DNA of 64,000 bases from Shewanella frigidimarina (GTDB lineage Bacteria > Pseudomonadota > Gammaproteobacteria > Enterobacterales > Shewanellaceae), in assembly GCF_003797125.1 (NCBI RefSeq), contig NZ_RKKE01000005.1, positions 124,001 through 188,000 of the forward strand, given 5' to 3'. The translations under genes and the position numbers were made by a program. Shown in pieces: positions 1 through 8,404 of this stretch. Position 1 is the first letter of the stretch; every line of letters starts with the position of its first letter. The notes beneath the pieces are model-generated. The model was not told where the DNA came from and made no database searches. It saw only the letters and a program-made list of their open reading frames with translations.

Positions 1-756
1 AAAAAACTTGAAGAAAGTGTCGGCCAAACCTTGCTGATTAGAGACAACAAAGGCGTCACCTTGACCGAGTCTGGTGAAACGCTGCTTAACTACGCCTATA
101 AAATGATGCAACTTAACTCGCAAGCAATTGATGAGTTAAAAGACTGTCAAAACCGTGAAGTGATCCGCCTTGGTGTACCCACCGATTTTATAAAATGTTA
201 CTTAAGCAGCTGCTTGTTAGAATTTATCCGTGAATTTACGAGCATAGAGCTTGTTATCGACACCGACGTAAGTGGCAATTTATACAAACGCTTACACCAA
301 GGGGAATTTGACGTCATTGTCGCAACCCATTGGCAAGTGCCTACGAACGGCGAGTTACTCTTCACACGTCGTTTTAAATGGGTTTCGGCGGTCGAAGGCA
401 ACGCTCATAAGCGCAAAACGATTCCGATGGGATTATACCCAGAAAATTGTCCGATTAGAGCGCAAGTGTTTGCTAACCATCGACTCTCAATGCGACCTAT
501 TAATGTGTTGCTGTCGACTCCATCACCACAAGCCTTGTGCATGGCAGTTGAGAATGACTTAGTGATTGCGCCAATAGCCGAATTTAGAATCACTGACCAA
601 ATGCAGGTGCTAGACCCGATTGAACATGGATTACCTATACTGCCCATGTTTAATGAATCGCTATACCTCAACCCAGATACACAAACCTACGCTACGTTGC
701 AGCTGATTAATTTGATTAAAGCCAATGTTGAGCAAAAGGGCTATCAACTCGACTAG
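1..756 (+). CDS. LysR-family transcriptional regulator, 5' end cut by window
   Basis: The reading frame is open from base 1, so the start and most of the N-terminal helix-turn-helix lie outside the window. What remains begins at the end of the LysR DNA-binding domain (LLIRDNKGVTLTESGETLL is the typical wing and linker) and continues with a full effector-binding domain. No effector can be read from the sequence. It points towards a Dcu-type transporter gene on the other strand, and beyond it lie the porin, DMSP-lyase-like and reductase genes. LysR proteins usually control neighbouring operons, so it is a candidate regulator of this locus. That role is inference. Confidence 0.9.
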   Translation, partial: KKLEESVGQTLLIRDNKGVTLTESGETLLNYAYKMMQLNSQAIDELKDCQNREVIRLGVPTDFIKCYLSSCLLEFIREFTSIELVIDTDVSGNLYKRLHQGEFDVIVATHWQVPTNGELLFTRRFKWVSAVEGNAHKRKTIPMGLYPENCPIRAQVFANHRLSMRPINVLLSTPSPQALCMAVENDLVIAPIAEFRITDQMQVLDPIEHGLPILPMFNESLYLNPDTQTYATLQLINLIKANVEQKGYQLD

Positions 757-822
757 CCGTTCTCATGCCAACCACTCTGCCTGCTCTACTATCTACATAT
801 CTACTATCGTTTCTACTGTGAC

Positions 823-2124
823 TTACAACATTAGGCTGCCAAACAAAAAGGCCAATAACACGCTCGATGCAATTGTCACTACGCCAGGGATCAAAAATGG
901 GTGGTTAAAAACCGCCTTGCCAATCCGCGTTGAGCCAGTGTCGTCCATCTCTACTGCAGCCAACAACGTTGGGTAAGTAGGTAATACAAATAACGCGCTA
1001 ACCGCGGCAAATGACGCTATCGCCGTTAATGGACTCACCCCTATTGCTAATGCAGCAGGCATTAATGCTTTAGTGGTCGCACCTTGTGAATACAATAACA
1101 TTGAGGCAAAAAATAATGCTACCGATAACAGCCAAGGCTGACTTTGAAGTAAGGTCCCAGCAACGTCTTTAATTTCGTCAATATGGTTAGACACAAAAGT
1201 GTCGCCCAACCAGGCTACACCTAACACACAAATACACGCCGACATGCCTGACTTAAAGGTCGAAGCATTAGAAATCTTGCTGGCATCTAAACGGCAAAAC
1301 CACGTTATTGCTGCAGCGGCAGATAGCATAAACAACATAATCGCCACATCGCGTGACAGTACTGGGTGCGTAATTAAGCCGACCTTATCAGAGATTACGG
1401 TGGCGTAAGACATCACAGCTACTATCGCAATTAAGAATATGGCTACCGATCGCTTAGCGCCCGGTAATAACGTCACTTGAGTTTCACCACGGGTTTTCAC
1501 CAATCCACTGGCTAAACGCTGCTGATAAATAGGATCTTGTGCTAGCGGCTTGCCGAGCATAGACGCAACTGCAGCGCCAATTAAACAAGCAATAAACGTC
1601 GATGGAATACACACAGCCAATAACACTAAGTAATCCACACCAAAGGGTTCTAAAATACCCGAAAAAAACACCACAGCGGCAGAAATGGGTGATGCTGTAA
1701 TGGCAACTTGTGAGGCGACAACTGCGATAGATAGAGGCCGAGATGGACGAATACCTTGCTCTTTAGCCACTTCAGCAATCACAGGCAGCGTCGAAAATGC
1801 TGTATGACCAGTACCTGCAAATAAAGTCATAAAATACGTGACGATAGGTGCTAAAAACGTAATATGCTTAGGGTGCTTACGCAGCAATTTTTCTGCAATA
1901 GACACCAAATAGTCCATGCCACCCGCTTCTTGCATCGTAGCGATGGCGGTAATCACCGACATAATAATCAGCATCACATCGATGGGAATAGCACCTGGTG
2001 TTAACCCTAATCCAACGGTAAGAATTAATACCCCTACACCTCCAGCAAAACCTATCCCGATGCTGCCCATTCTTGCGCCGATATAAATTGCCCCGAGCAC
2101 AATAATTATTTCTAAAATCATCAT
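823..2124 (-). CDS. Anaerobic C4-dicarboxylate transporter, DcuA/DcuB family
   Basis: A 433-residue inner-membrane protein, almost wholly hydrophobic, with about ten to twelve membrane segments and the usual length of DcuA/DcuB. Typical stretches include GTGHTAFSTLPVIAEVAKEQGIRPSRPLS-like sequence near residues 103-130 and the ITASPISAA segment. Dcu carriers exchange C4-dicarboxylates such as fumarate and succinate during anaerobic growth. Next to a reductase and a DMSP-lyase-like gene it might instead carry a related small carboxylate, but nothing seen proves this. Two ATG codons sit in tandem at the start, and the ribosome site is weak. It converges with the LysR gene and is the last gene of the minus-strand cluster. 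Confidence 0.9.
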   Translation of the reverse strand: MMILEIIIVLGAIYIGARMGSIGIGFAGGVGVLILTVGLGLTPGAIPIDVMLIIMSVITAIATMQEAGGMDYLVSIAEKLLRKHPKHITFLAPIVTYFMTLFAGTGHTAFSTLPVIAEVAKEQGIRPSRPLSIAVVASQVAITASPISAAVVFFSGILEPFGVDYLVLLAVCIPSTFIACLIGAAVASMLGKPLAQDPIYQQRLASGLVKTRGETQVTLLPGAKRSVAIFLIAIVAVMSYATVISDKVGLITHPVLSRDVAIMLFMLSAAAAITWFCRLDASKISNASTFKSGMSACICVLGVAWLGDTFVSNHIDEIKDVAGTLLQSQPWLLSVALFFASMLLYSQGATTKALMPAALAIGVSPLTAIASFAAVSALFVLPTYPTLLAAVEMDDTGSTRIGKAVFNHPFLIPGVVTIASSVLLAFLFGSLML

Positions 2125-2334
2125 AATGTTAACTCTGTTTAAAACCTAAATGTCTTGAATGAAATAGCAGGGATTACTGCTTTAGAGATCGTGATAGTAC
2201 TCTGTTGAGATTTTACGAATGTAGACGTGGATCAATTAACGCTACGCAAAGGCATAAGAGGGGTTTTATCAGCAGCTTTATTAACCATTTTGTTGTTACA
2301 GGTGTTATAAAAGTCAGCGATTACTCCAAGTGGA

Positions 2335-2366
2335 AATAAAAAAATGCCAATCAATGATTGGCATTT
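2335..2366 (-). terminator. Intrinsic terminator after the porin gene
   Basis: Perfect 11-bp inverted repeat (AAATGCCAATC, loop AAT, GATTGGCATTT), followed on the minus strand by a run of Ts. It lies about 60 bases past the end of the porin gene. The rest of the 2125-2428 gap shows nothing else clear. Confidence 0.8.
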
Positions 2367-2428
2367 AAAAGGAGATAAAAGTGAAACGTAACTATCTAAC
2401 GATTAAAACTATCGATGAAAACCAGCGA

Positions 2429-3556
2429 TTAGAAATAGTAACCAAAATTGATATTAATACGATGATCCCAGCTGTCGCCGATTTCAGGTAAACCAACATG
2501 GCCATTATCACGCGTAGAGGCATACATATTTTTACCCATAATAAAATCAATCATGGTGTACGTTGGACCGGAAGACAGGGCAACACCTGTGACATTTTGA
2601 TAGCTGTTGTCATAGCCTTCATTGTCAACATCGGGGGTTACCACGCCGAAGTCATTATAGATCTTTGCACTGCCCCAACTGGTAGTGATCGTTTTAGCAA
2701 TGTTAATGCTATAAGCTTGCGCTTTAGAAGCAATTTCGTACTGCCAATCGTAAGCCGATACCGCAAGCTTGTTATCGTCTAACGCATCAGCAGCATTGTA
2801 CTCATATTGCATTGCCTGTAACTGCAGCGCCCAACCTTTATAACTGCTGTCGAGATGTAACGCGACGGCATATCGGTCACCATTATTGCCAGTATTACTA
2901 TTATAAATCTGCCCTACCTCGACCGAAGCACCCACCACGGTTTTACCGCCTTCATACTCCATCGCATAGGTTTGGCGTAAATTTAATTGGTTAGTTTCTT
3001 CATTGTAATAGTCAGTGCCGTTGACTTGGCCAGAATATAAGTCTGTTGAATATCGTTCATTACGACTGGCACCATATTCAGCGCCTTTATAAAACGCAAA
3101 CTCAGTTCCCCAACCATTATTTGAATAAACCGTTTTAATACCTGCATCATAATCATCTTCAAAACCTAAATAATACGGTACGCCAAACCAAAAACTATTT
3201 GAAATAAAACCCGGGTTACCAAATGGTACTTGATTTATACCAAATTGAATTTGCAATTGTTCTGAGTAATCATAAAAGGCATAACCATAACGTAGTGCTT
3301 CCCATCCATCATAAAAACGATATTCAGATGATAACCCCCAGTTATCTAATTTACCGTTGAATTTAACGGATGCCATCTCAAAGGTTAAATCACCTGATTT
3401 ATCTTTAGAACTATCACTATATTGCTTATATGAATAATTAGCTCTTAAGGTACCGGATACGTTAATTCCATCTTCAACATCTTGTGCTGTAGAGTAAAAA
3501 GAAACCATGCATAGCGATACTAAAGTAGATAATAAAGATAACTTTAATAATTTCAT
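2429..3556 (-). CDS. Outer-membrane beta-barrel porin, IfcO-like
   Basis: A 375-residue protein with a Sec signal peptide (MKLLKLSLLSTLVSLCMV, cleavage probably near STAQ). The rest has alternating aromatic strands typical of outer-membrane barrels and ends in the sorting signature GYYF, with a terminal phenylalanine. It starts 40 bases after the DddY-like gene and is probably cotranscribed with it. Barrels of this type accompany flavocytochrome c loci in Shewanella (IfcO of the ifc locus). The likely job is to let the organic substrate into the periplasm, where the lyase and reductase act. The substrate is inferred from context only. Confidence 0.8.
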   Translation of the reverse strand: MKLLKLSLLSTLVSLCMVSFYSTAQDVEDGINVSGTLRANYSYKQYSDSSKDKSGDLTFEMASVKFNGKLDNWGLSSEYRFYDGWEALRYGYAFYDYSEQLQIQFGINQVPFGNPGFISNSFWFGVPYYLGFEDDYDAGIKTVYSNNGWGTEFAFYKGAEYGASRNERYSTDLYSGQVNGTDYYNEETNQLNLRQTYAMEYEGGKTVVGASVEVGQIYNSNTGNNGDRYAVALHLDSSYKGWALQLQAMQYEYNAADALDDNKLAVSAYDWQYEIASKAQAYSINIAKTITTSWGSAKIYNDFGVVTPDVDNEGYDNSYQNVTGVALSSGPTYTMIDFIMGKNMYASTRDNGHVGLPEIGDSWDHRININFGYYF

Positions 3557-3596
3557 TTTATTGTATTTCCCAATTCGATAATTAATAACTTGGCCG

Positions 3597-4850
3597 TTAC
3601 CATTTTATTTTTGTTAAGTCACATTGAATAACTTCATCTTTATGAGCAGGTGTACCGGGGTTTTTAGCTGACTCACAAAGCAATGTGGTGCCATAGTCAT
3701 TACGCTTGTCGTTGGCATTACTTCTTGCCCAAACAGACACGATAGCGCGCTCTTCTGGCTTAGCTTCGCAGCTGCCATCGACTTCAAAGGCATGGATAGT
3801 ATTTTGATGGAAATACATTAGCGGATCGATATCAGCACTGCTCGACAGCCACATAGTCTGCCCATTGTGTTGACCTGCATCAAACTGAACTTGTCTAACT
3901 TTGTCGTCTTCTTTAACGGTGTTAATTAACGGTGAATCTTCACGCACGGCAAAGCTCTTAAACTCATTCGCACACGCAGGTACGCGCATGTTGTAATAAA
4001 TTTCAGATATTGCATGGTTATGATAGGGATATAAGGTATCGACTGATTGCACTGTCATACCGACTTCTGCACCAACCTTTTCGCCATTAATTTCGTCTAT
4101 GCGTAATAGACCCCAGTGACCAAAAATTTCGGCATAGGCATAACCACCACGAATGTTGTTGAAGTTTTTATCATTGCGTTTACTTTCTTCAGCATACATT
4201 GGGTACCAACCTGCTGCAGCCCATAAATTAGGTAATGCATTGGCACTAATATCTGTTGGGAAAGCTGAGGGCATTTTCACTTCATCACCCGTCACCATTT
4301 TAGTAAAGTTTTTAGTAAACTCTTTGCCGAGTTTACGCACGTCTTTATTAGTGACTTTTGTGTCAAAAAAGGAATCGAATGTTGCACGTTTAAGCCATTT
4401 AGCTACGGGGGATTTTTCAGCTAATTGGCCACCAGGGCTGTAAATCCAATCGACGTCTTGGCGTGCGCCAAAACACTTTTTCGCTTTATCTGGATTATTA
4501 ATAACTTGATAAATGTTTTTAACTAATAGCTTCATGTCTCTGCGATCCATGATGCACATATTCTTACCACCTTCGGTAGAATCGTACATTGCTTGGTCTG
4601 AATTTAAACATGGACCATTTTCACTATTGGTTAATGCTAACGCGTAAGATTGTAAATATTGCAGTGTTTCATTCCATAAAATATCGACATATTTTTGATC
4701 ATTTTTATCGTACTGAGATTCCGCTCCTAAACAAGTGAACTCAGCATTATCAACATCGTTCTTATCTAAAAAACTAGGTATTTCACTCGCCATAGCAGAA
4801 CTAGATAACAACATCATAACTAACAAGGTATTATATCTCATATCATCCAT
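3597..4850 (-). CDS. dddY: Periplasmic DMSP lyase, DddY family (cupin)
   Basis: A 417-residue protein with a short signal peptide (cleavage near SAMA-SEIP at residues 18-24), so periplasmic. The cupin metal site is clear: H277, H279 and E283 in HNHAISEIYY, followed by Y285, and H353 in the second cupin motif (NTIHAF). This H-x-H-x3-E-x-Y order plus a distant histidine is the zinc site and catalytic tyrosine arrangement described for DddY enzymes, which split dimethylsulfoniopropionate into dimethyl sulfide and acrylate. Length also fits DddY (about 400). An alternative ATG is three codons in. It sits between a porin and a cytochrome/flavoprotein reductase pair, which fits acrylate use in the periplasm. 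A different cupin lyase substrate cannot be excluded. Confidence 0.85.
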   Translation of the reverse strand: MDDMRYNTLLVMMLLSSSAMASEIPSFLDKNDVDNAEFTCLGAESQYDKNDQKYVDILWNETLQYLQSYALALTNSENGPCLNSDQAMYDSTEGGKNMCIMDRRDMKLLVKNIYQVINNPDKAKKCFGARQDVDWIYSPGGQLAEKSPVAKWLKRATFDSFFDTKVTNKDVRKLGKEFTKNFTKMVTGDEVKMPSAFPTDISANALPNLWAAAGWYPMYAEESKRNDKNFNNIRGGYAYAEIFGHWGLLRIDEINGEKVGAEVGMTVQSVDTLYPYHNHAISEIYYNMRVPACANEFKSFAVREDSPLINTVKEDDKVRQVQFDAGQHNGQTMWLSSSADIDPLMYFHQNTIHAFEVDGSCEAKPEERAIVSVWARSNANDKRNDYGTTLLCESAKNPGTPAHKDEVIQCDLTKIKW

Positions 4851-4885
4851 CTTTCTTTATTATTTAAGACGAATTGATATTACCC

Positions 4886-4901
4886 TTGGAATTAATTCCA
4901 A
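4886..4901. promoter_or_regulatory. Perfect 16-bp palindrome upstream of dddY
   Basis: TTGGAATTAATTCCAA is its own reverse complement and lies 36-51 bases before the dddY start. Close variants occur twice upstream of the flavoprotein gene (7079-7094 and 7193-7208). This is a probable operator shared by the two transcription units. The binding protein is unknown; the LysR regulator at the window start is one candidate. Confidence 0.6.
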
Positions 4902-5071
4902 AAAATTACATTCAACATACTTACAACAAAAATACAATTAACATCTAAAAAGTGATTGTAAAAACCTTAGGCGTTCAACCTTAAATTTCTAATAATTAAA
5001 AATCTAATAACTTAACATCTAATAAGTTAAAACCTAAATTAAAAATAATTAAAAATAATCACCTATAATAT

Positions 5072-5107
5072 AAAAGCCGCATATTAATACATTAATATGC
5101 GGCTTTT
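5072..5107 (-). terminator. Terminator after the tetraheme cytochrome gene
   Basis: Perfect 17-bp inverted repeat with a 2-base loop, AAAAGCCGCATATTAAT and its complement. It lies just past the cytochrome stop codon and separates that operon from dddY, so dddY should have its own promoter in the AT-rich stretch 4851-5070. Confidence 0.8.
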
Positions 5108-5132
5108 AAAACGAATATCAATTTAAATTAGT

Positions 5133-5486
5133 TTACCCTTTATGCTTATCAAACTTAAATGTATGACAGTTACTGCATAATGGTTGTTTAGTTTTATGTT
5201 CGCTGTGACACTCTTGGCAAGGTACATCTTTACCATAGTGAAGGTTATTGTGTGGGTTCTGCCACTTGTCTTCTTCACTTCTGGCGGTTTTCTTTGCTAA
5301 GTCATCAACATCATGACACTGCAAACAGGATTGGTCAGATGGAAACTGCTTGATGCCATTATCATGACAAGTTTTACAGTCTTTACCGATAACCTCTTTA
5401 TGGTAGTCACGGATCTCTGCTGACTGTACTGATAAGCTGGTTAATCCAAGTAGTACCAGCCCAAGTATAATATTAAAGTTTTTCAT
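5133..5486 (-). CDS. Periplasmic tetraheme cytochrome c (flavocytochrome c heme subunit)
   Basis: A 117-residue protein with a Sec signal peptide (cleavage near VQSA-EIRD) and four CxxCH heme sites: CKTCH, CLQCH, CQECH and CSNCH. Extra histidines between them can serve as distal ligands. Size and spacing match the N-terminal heme domain of Shewanella flavocytochrome c fumarate reductases, here made as a separate protein. It begins 28 bases after the flavoprotein gene, behind a good ribosome site (AAGAGGAAT), so both are one operon. The likely role is to pass electrons from the quinol-dehydrogenase pool (CymA-type) to the flavoprotein. Confidence 0.92.
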   Translation of the reverse strand: MKNFNIILGLVLLGLTSLSVQSAEIRDYHKEVIGKDCKTCHDNGIKQFPSDQSCLQCHDVDDLAKKTARSEEDKWQNPHNNLHYGKDVPCQECHSEHKTKQPLCSNCHTFKFDKHKG

Positions 5487-5514
5487 TAATGATTCCTCTT
5501 GTTCACTGGTCTGG

Positions 5515-7035
5515 TTAAACGTTCATGAGACTTCTAGCAGCAGTCATGCCCATCACCATACATTCTGGAATAGAACAACTGCCTAAACGGCTAACGCCAT
5601 GAATACCGCCACACACTTCACCAGCGGCATAAAGACCAGTAATAGACTTACCTGTAAAGCTATCTGTTACTTCGGCTTTGGTATTAACTTTTACACCACC
5701 TTGGCAGTAATGCACTTTTGGCCACAAGCGAACGACAGTAAATGGCGCTTCGATCATTTTATTTTTAGCCAACGTCATATCTTTGCCAAACTGCTTATCT
5801 TCGCCAGATTTTACATAGCCATTATATTCAGCGATTTGTGCTTTTAACCCGGCTAAAGGCACACCAAAGTGTGTTGCCAACTCTTCAAGGCTTTCAAACT
5901 TCCAACCGACATTGTACTTAATCACTTTTTCGGTATTTGGATGTGCTTTAGAGTCTTTAAAGCTTGAAATCAACAGTGGTGGTACAGGATTACCTTTTTC
6001 ATCACGGTTACTTAATTCAGCATCAGCACGTGTTTTACGATCGGCAATTTCATTCATAAAACGCTGACCAGTTGTACGGCTAACGGCAATTGAATGAGGT
6101 AAGTTGAAAATTGAATAGTTAGACACATAACCAAAGCCACCTTCATCAGGTGAAGCCCAAGGACCTGATTGAATGTGAGCCAAATGCACAGGGATAGCCC
6201 CTAAACGGAACATTTCGAACATGCCCTCGCCTGTTGCACCTGGTGCGTTGGTACAACCAACGTCTGCAGTTAAAGTAGGATCTTGAGCCATACGTAAATC
6301 AACATTTTGCGCAAAGCCACCGGTAGCCATAATCACACCACGTTTGGCGCGAATATTGAGGACTTTACCAGGCTGGTCTTCGCCAAAGTGATAGTTTTGA
6401 CGCATTTTAACACCAACAACTTCGCCTTTATTACCGACGAGAAATCCTTCAAATTTTGAACGATTGTGGGTGTTTACACCAATACGTTTACACTCTTTGT
6501 ACAATGGTTGGGTGATACCAGCACCACAACTTACTGAGGTTTGGTAAGTACGTGCAACCGAGTGACCGCCTAGTTGTTGTAAGTAAGGATGGTATTCAGA
6601 ACCCGCATCTAAGGTCATTTGTAACGCTTCAACCGCGTGAGATGCGACATGGCGTAATAACCCTTCATCGGCAATGCCGCGACCAGACAATAATTGGTCA
6701 TTAACCATTCTGTCTACTGAGTCTTCAACGCCTTCTTTCTTTTGCATCGGCGTGCCTGGTGCGGCAAAAAGCCCACCGTTAATAGCCGAGTTACCACCAA
6801 AATAGGACATTTTTTCAAATATATGGACATCTTTTGCACCATGTTTGGTGGCTTCGATTGCGGCAGCTAAACCCGCAAAACCAGAACCAATAATGACGAT
6901 TTCAACTTCTTTGTCCCATTTAACACCATCCGCCTTTTCAGACACAGCCATTGCTGGTGCTACCATCGCTGCACCAGCAGCAATACCTAGACCTGCAATA
7001 AACTTACGGCGCCCTAATAGATCTATATTGCTCAT
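5515..7035 (-). CDS. Tat-exported FAD reductase of the fumarate/urocanate/acrylate reductase family
   Basis: A 506-residue flavoprotein. A twin-arginine signal (GRRKFIAG, residues 8-15) ends near AMA at 28-30. The FAD dinucleotide site is IVIIGSGFAG (46-55). Residues aligning with the catalytic set of flavocytochrome c fumarate reductase appear kept: R336 (KTRADAE), H442 (VHYCQGG) and R483 (GIHGVSRLG). It lacks heme sites; the tetraheme subunit is the next gene. Members reduce the double bond of fumarate, urocanate, acrylate or cinnamate-type acids, and sequence reading alone does not fix which. With a DMSP lyase gene adjacent, acrylate is the best guess. Cysteines occur near the active site (C445, C487, C492). 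Confidence 0.85.
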   Translation of the reverse strand: MSNIDLLGRRKFIAGLGIAAGAAMVAPAMAVSEKADGVKWDKEVEIVIIGSGFAGLAAAIEATKHGAKDVHIFEKMSYFGGNSAINGGLFAAPGTPMQKKEGVEDSVDRMVNDQLLSGRGIADEGLLRHVASHAVEALQMTLDAGSEYHPYLQQLGGHSVARTYQTSVSCGAGITQPLYKECKRIGVNTHNRSKFEGFLVGNKGEVVGVKMRQNYHFGEDQPGKVLNIRAKRGVIMATGGFAQNVDLRMAQDPTLTADVGCTNAPGATGEGMFEMFRLGAIPVHLAHIQSGPWASPDEGGFGYVSNYSIFNLPHSIAVSRTTGQRFMNEIADRKTRADAELSNRDEKGNPVPPLLISSFKDSKAHPNTEKVIKYNVGWKFESLEELATHFGVPLAGLKAQIAEYNGYVKSGEDKQFGKDMTLAKNKMIEAPFTVVRLWPKVHYCQGGVKVNTKAEVTDSFTGKSITGLYAAGEVCGGIHGVSRLGSCSIPECMVMGMTAARSLMNV

Positions 7036-7078
7036 AGGTTATCACCCCTTTTTATATTATTGACGCTTCATCATATCG

Positions 7079-7094
7079 ATGGAATCAATTCCAA
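7079..7094. promoter_or_regulatory. Operator-like palindrome, proximal, upstream of the flavoprotein gene
   Basis: ATGGAATCAATTCCAA differs at two positions from the perfect palindrome upstream of dddY. It lies 44-59 bases before the flavoprotein start, close to the distance seen at dddY. Confidence 0.5.
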
Positions 7095-7192
7095 AACGGG
7101 AACTATTGTTAATGTTTGGTGAAAATAACAGCGAATATCAACTAATCAATTGTAGGTAGGACTTTCAAGGAAATTACTGCATAGGCTTGCTT

Positions 7193-7208
7193 TTGGAATT
7201 GAATCCAA
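7193..7208. promoter_or_regulatory. Operator-like palindrome, distal, upstream of the flavoprotein gene
   Basis: TTGGAATTGAATCCAA, two mismatches from the dddY palindrome, 114 bases from the proximal copy. It lies in the divergent intergenic region 7036-7366, so it could also affect the gene starting at 7367. I see nothing else clear in that gap. Confidence 0.5.
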
Positions 7209-7366
7209 ATTGTGAACCGCCCCGCATAACAGCTGGTTTATTCTTTATTTAATCGATATGATTAACCCATTGAGGACGACCTCAGCCTGACATGCACCAC
7301 TTTTCATCGACAGGTATTCACATCGGGGACGGCCCCATCTGCCATCTACACAGAAGAGCCGCTAAT

Positions 7367-8224
7367 ATGCTACTAAATCGCTATATCACTACAGTGTTTT
7401 CGCCATTATTCATACGCCGCTTTTACAAATATTTCAGTCGGAGTTTATTGGCCATTTTGATGCTACTGCCACTGACCACCAACGCGACACAAGTTGATAC
7501 CTCATCGAATAGTCCTATAACGCCTCAAGTTCGAGTTGGACTTCACGGCATGCTATTGTTTGGCAGTGAATATGGTTTATTTGCCTCGCATTTACCGATG
7601 TTTCATACCCCACATAATGCTCAAGTCGTGTTACAGCTAACCTTTGATGATCCTCAAATCAACACTGCAGTAATCAACGGCTTAACGTTATCGGCTGCTA
7701 GTGGATATCCAATTTGGACCATAGTGCCGCAACAATTTGACCTATCGATGTTATCTCCTGATCACCCTAGCCATATTGAACATTTAAACGTGGATATTGT
7801 TAAAGGCCATTTTGAACGCGGCGGTGAAATTCAATGGAAAAACCAAGGGTTAACCGTAAATAAAATAATAATATTCAATGAATTAGATATCCAGTTCGAA
7901 CAACAAAAAACCAACAACAATACTTACCTTAAGGTTAATAATACCCCTGACGATAAAGTGCAGTTTCTTGTTAAACGCCTGACGACTCGACCTGATGCCG
8001 ATCACATTGTACGCCTCGATAATGTCGGCAATAGCTTACCCGCAGAAATTGTTATCCCTATTGATGCGGCAAGGTTATTTAATGATGAAGCCCAACTGCA
8101 TGCAGCTTTGCCTGATACGGCACCTAAAAACACGACTTTATCATCCGCAAGCACAAAGCTAAAAACCACTAGTCCAATGACTACGGTTTCAAGAGTGTAT
8201 ATAGAGTTGGATGAACTGAAATGA
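7367..8224 (+). CDS. Exported protein of unknown function
   Basis: Start chosen at ATG 7367 (MLLNRYITTV), behind GAAGAG; a longer frame upstream lacks a ribosome site. The 285-residue product has a long N-terminal hydrophobic stretch (SLLAILMLLPLTTNATQ), so it is secreted or anchored. The region VRVGLHGMLLFGSEYGLFASH followed by HLPMFHTPHNAQ looks like a conserved histidine-containing core; the C-terminal 40 residues are low-complexity Ser/Thr. I do not recognise a function. It precedes two paralogous membrane proteins and a two-component system on the same strand and may work with them in the envelope. Confidence 0.7.
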   Translation: MLLNRYITTVFSPLFIRRFYKYFSRSLLAILMLLPLTTNATQVDTSSNSPITPQVRVGLHGMLLFGSEYGLFASHLPMFHTPHNAQVVLQLTFDDPQINTAVINGLTLSAASGYPIWTIVPQQFDLSMLSPDHPSHIEHLNVDIVKGHFERGGEIQWKNQGLTVNKIIIFNELDIQFEQQKTNNNTYLKVNNTPDDKVQFLVKRLTTRPDADHIVRLDNVGNSLPAEIVIPIDAARLFNDEAQLHAALPDTAPKNTTLSSASTKLKTTSPMTTVSRVYIELDELK

Positions 8225-8322
8225 TCTGCAAAACGATTGTAGTATTTCAGCATCATCCCGCTGAAGGTATTGGCAGAATTGCACCATGGACTAACTCTAC
8301 AAAATAAGTAAAAAAGTCACTT

Positions 8323-8353
8323 AATACTTAGCCCTATGTTTGGGCTAAGTATT
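8323..8353. other. 12-bp perfect hairpin between two genes
   Basis: AATACTTAGCCC and its complement around a 7-base loop, 50 bases before the next gene. There is no T-run, so it may be a weak terminator, an mRNA-stabilising hairpin or an operator. Confidence 0.5.
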
Positions 8354-8404
8354 GCTCGGCATTATATGACTACAGCATGTTTCACTACTGGATCAGGAGT
8401 CCAC

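Noticed and set aside
7110..7135. FNR/EtrA site upstream of the flavoprotein gene (TTGAT half-sites)
   Set aside because: The two TTGAT copies are direct repeats and not the inverted TTGAT-N4-ATCAA arrangement.
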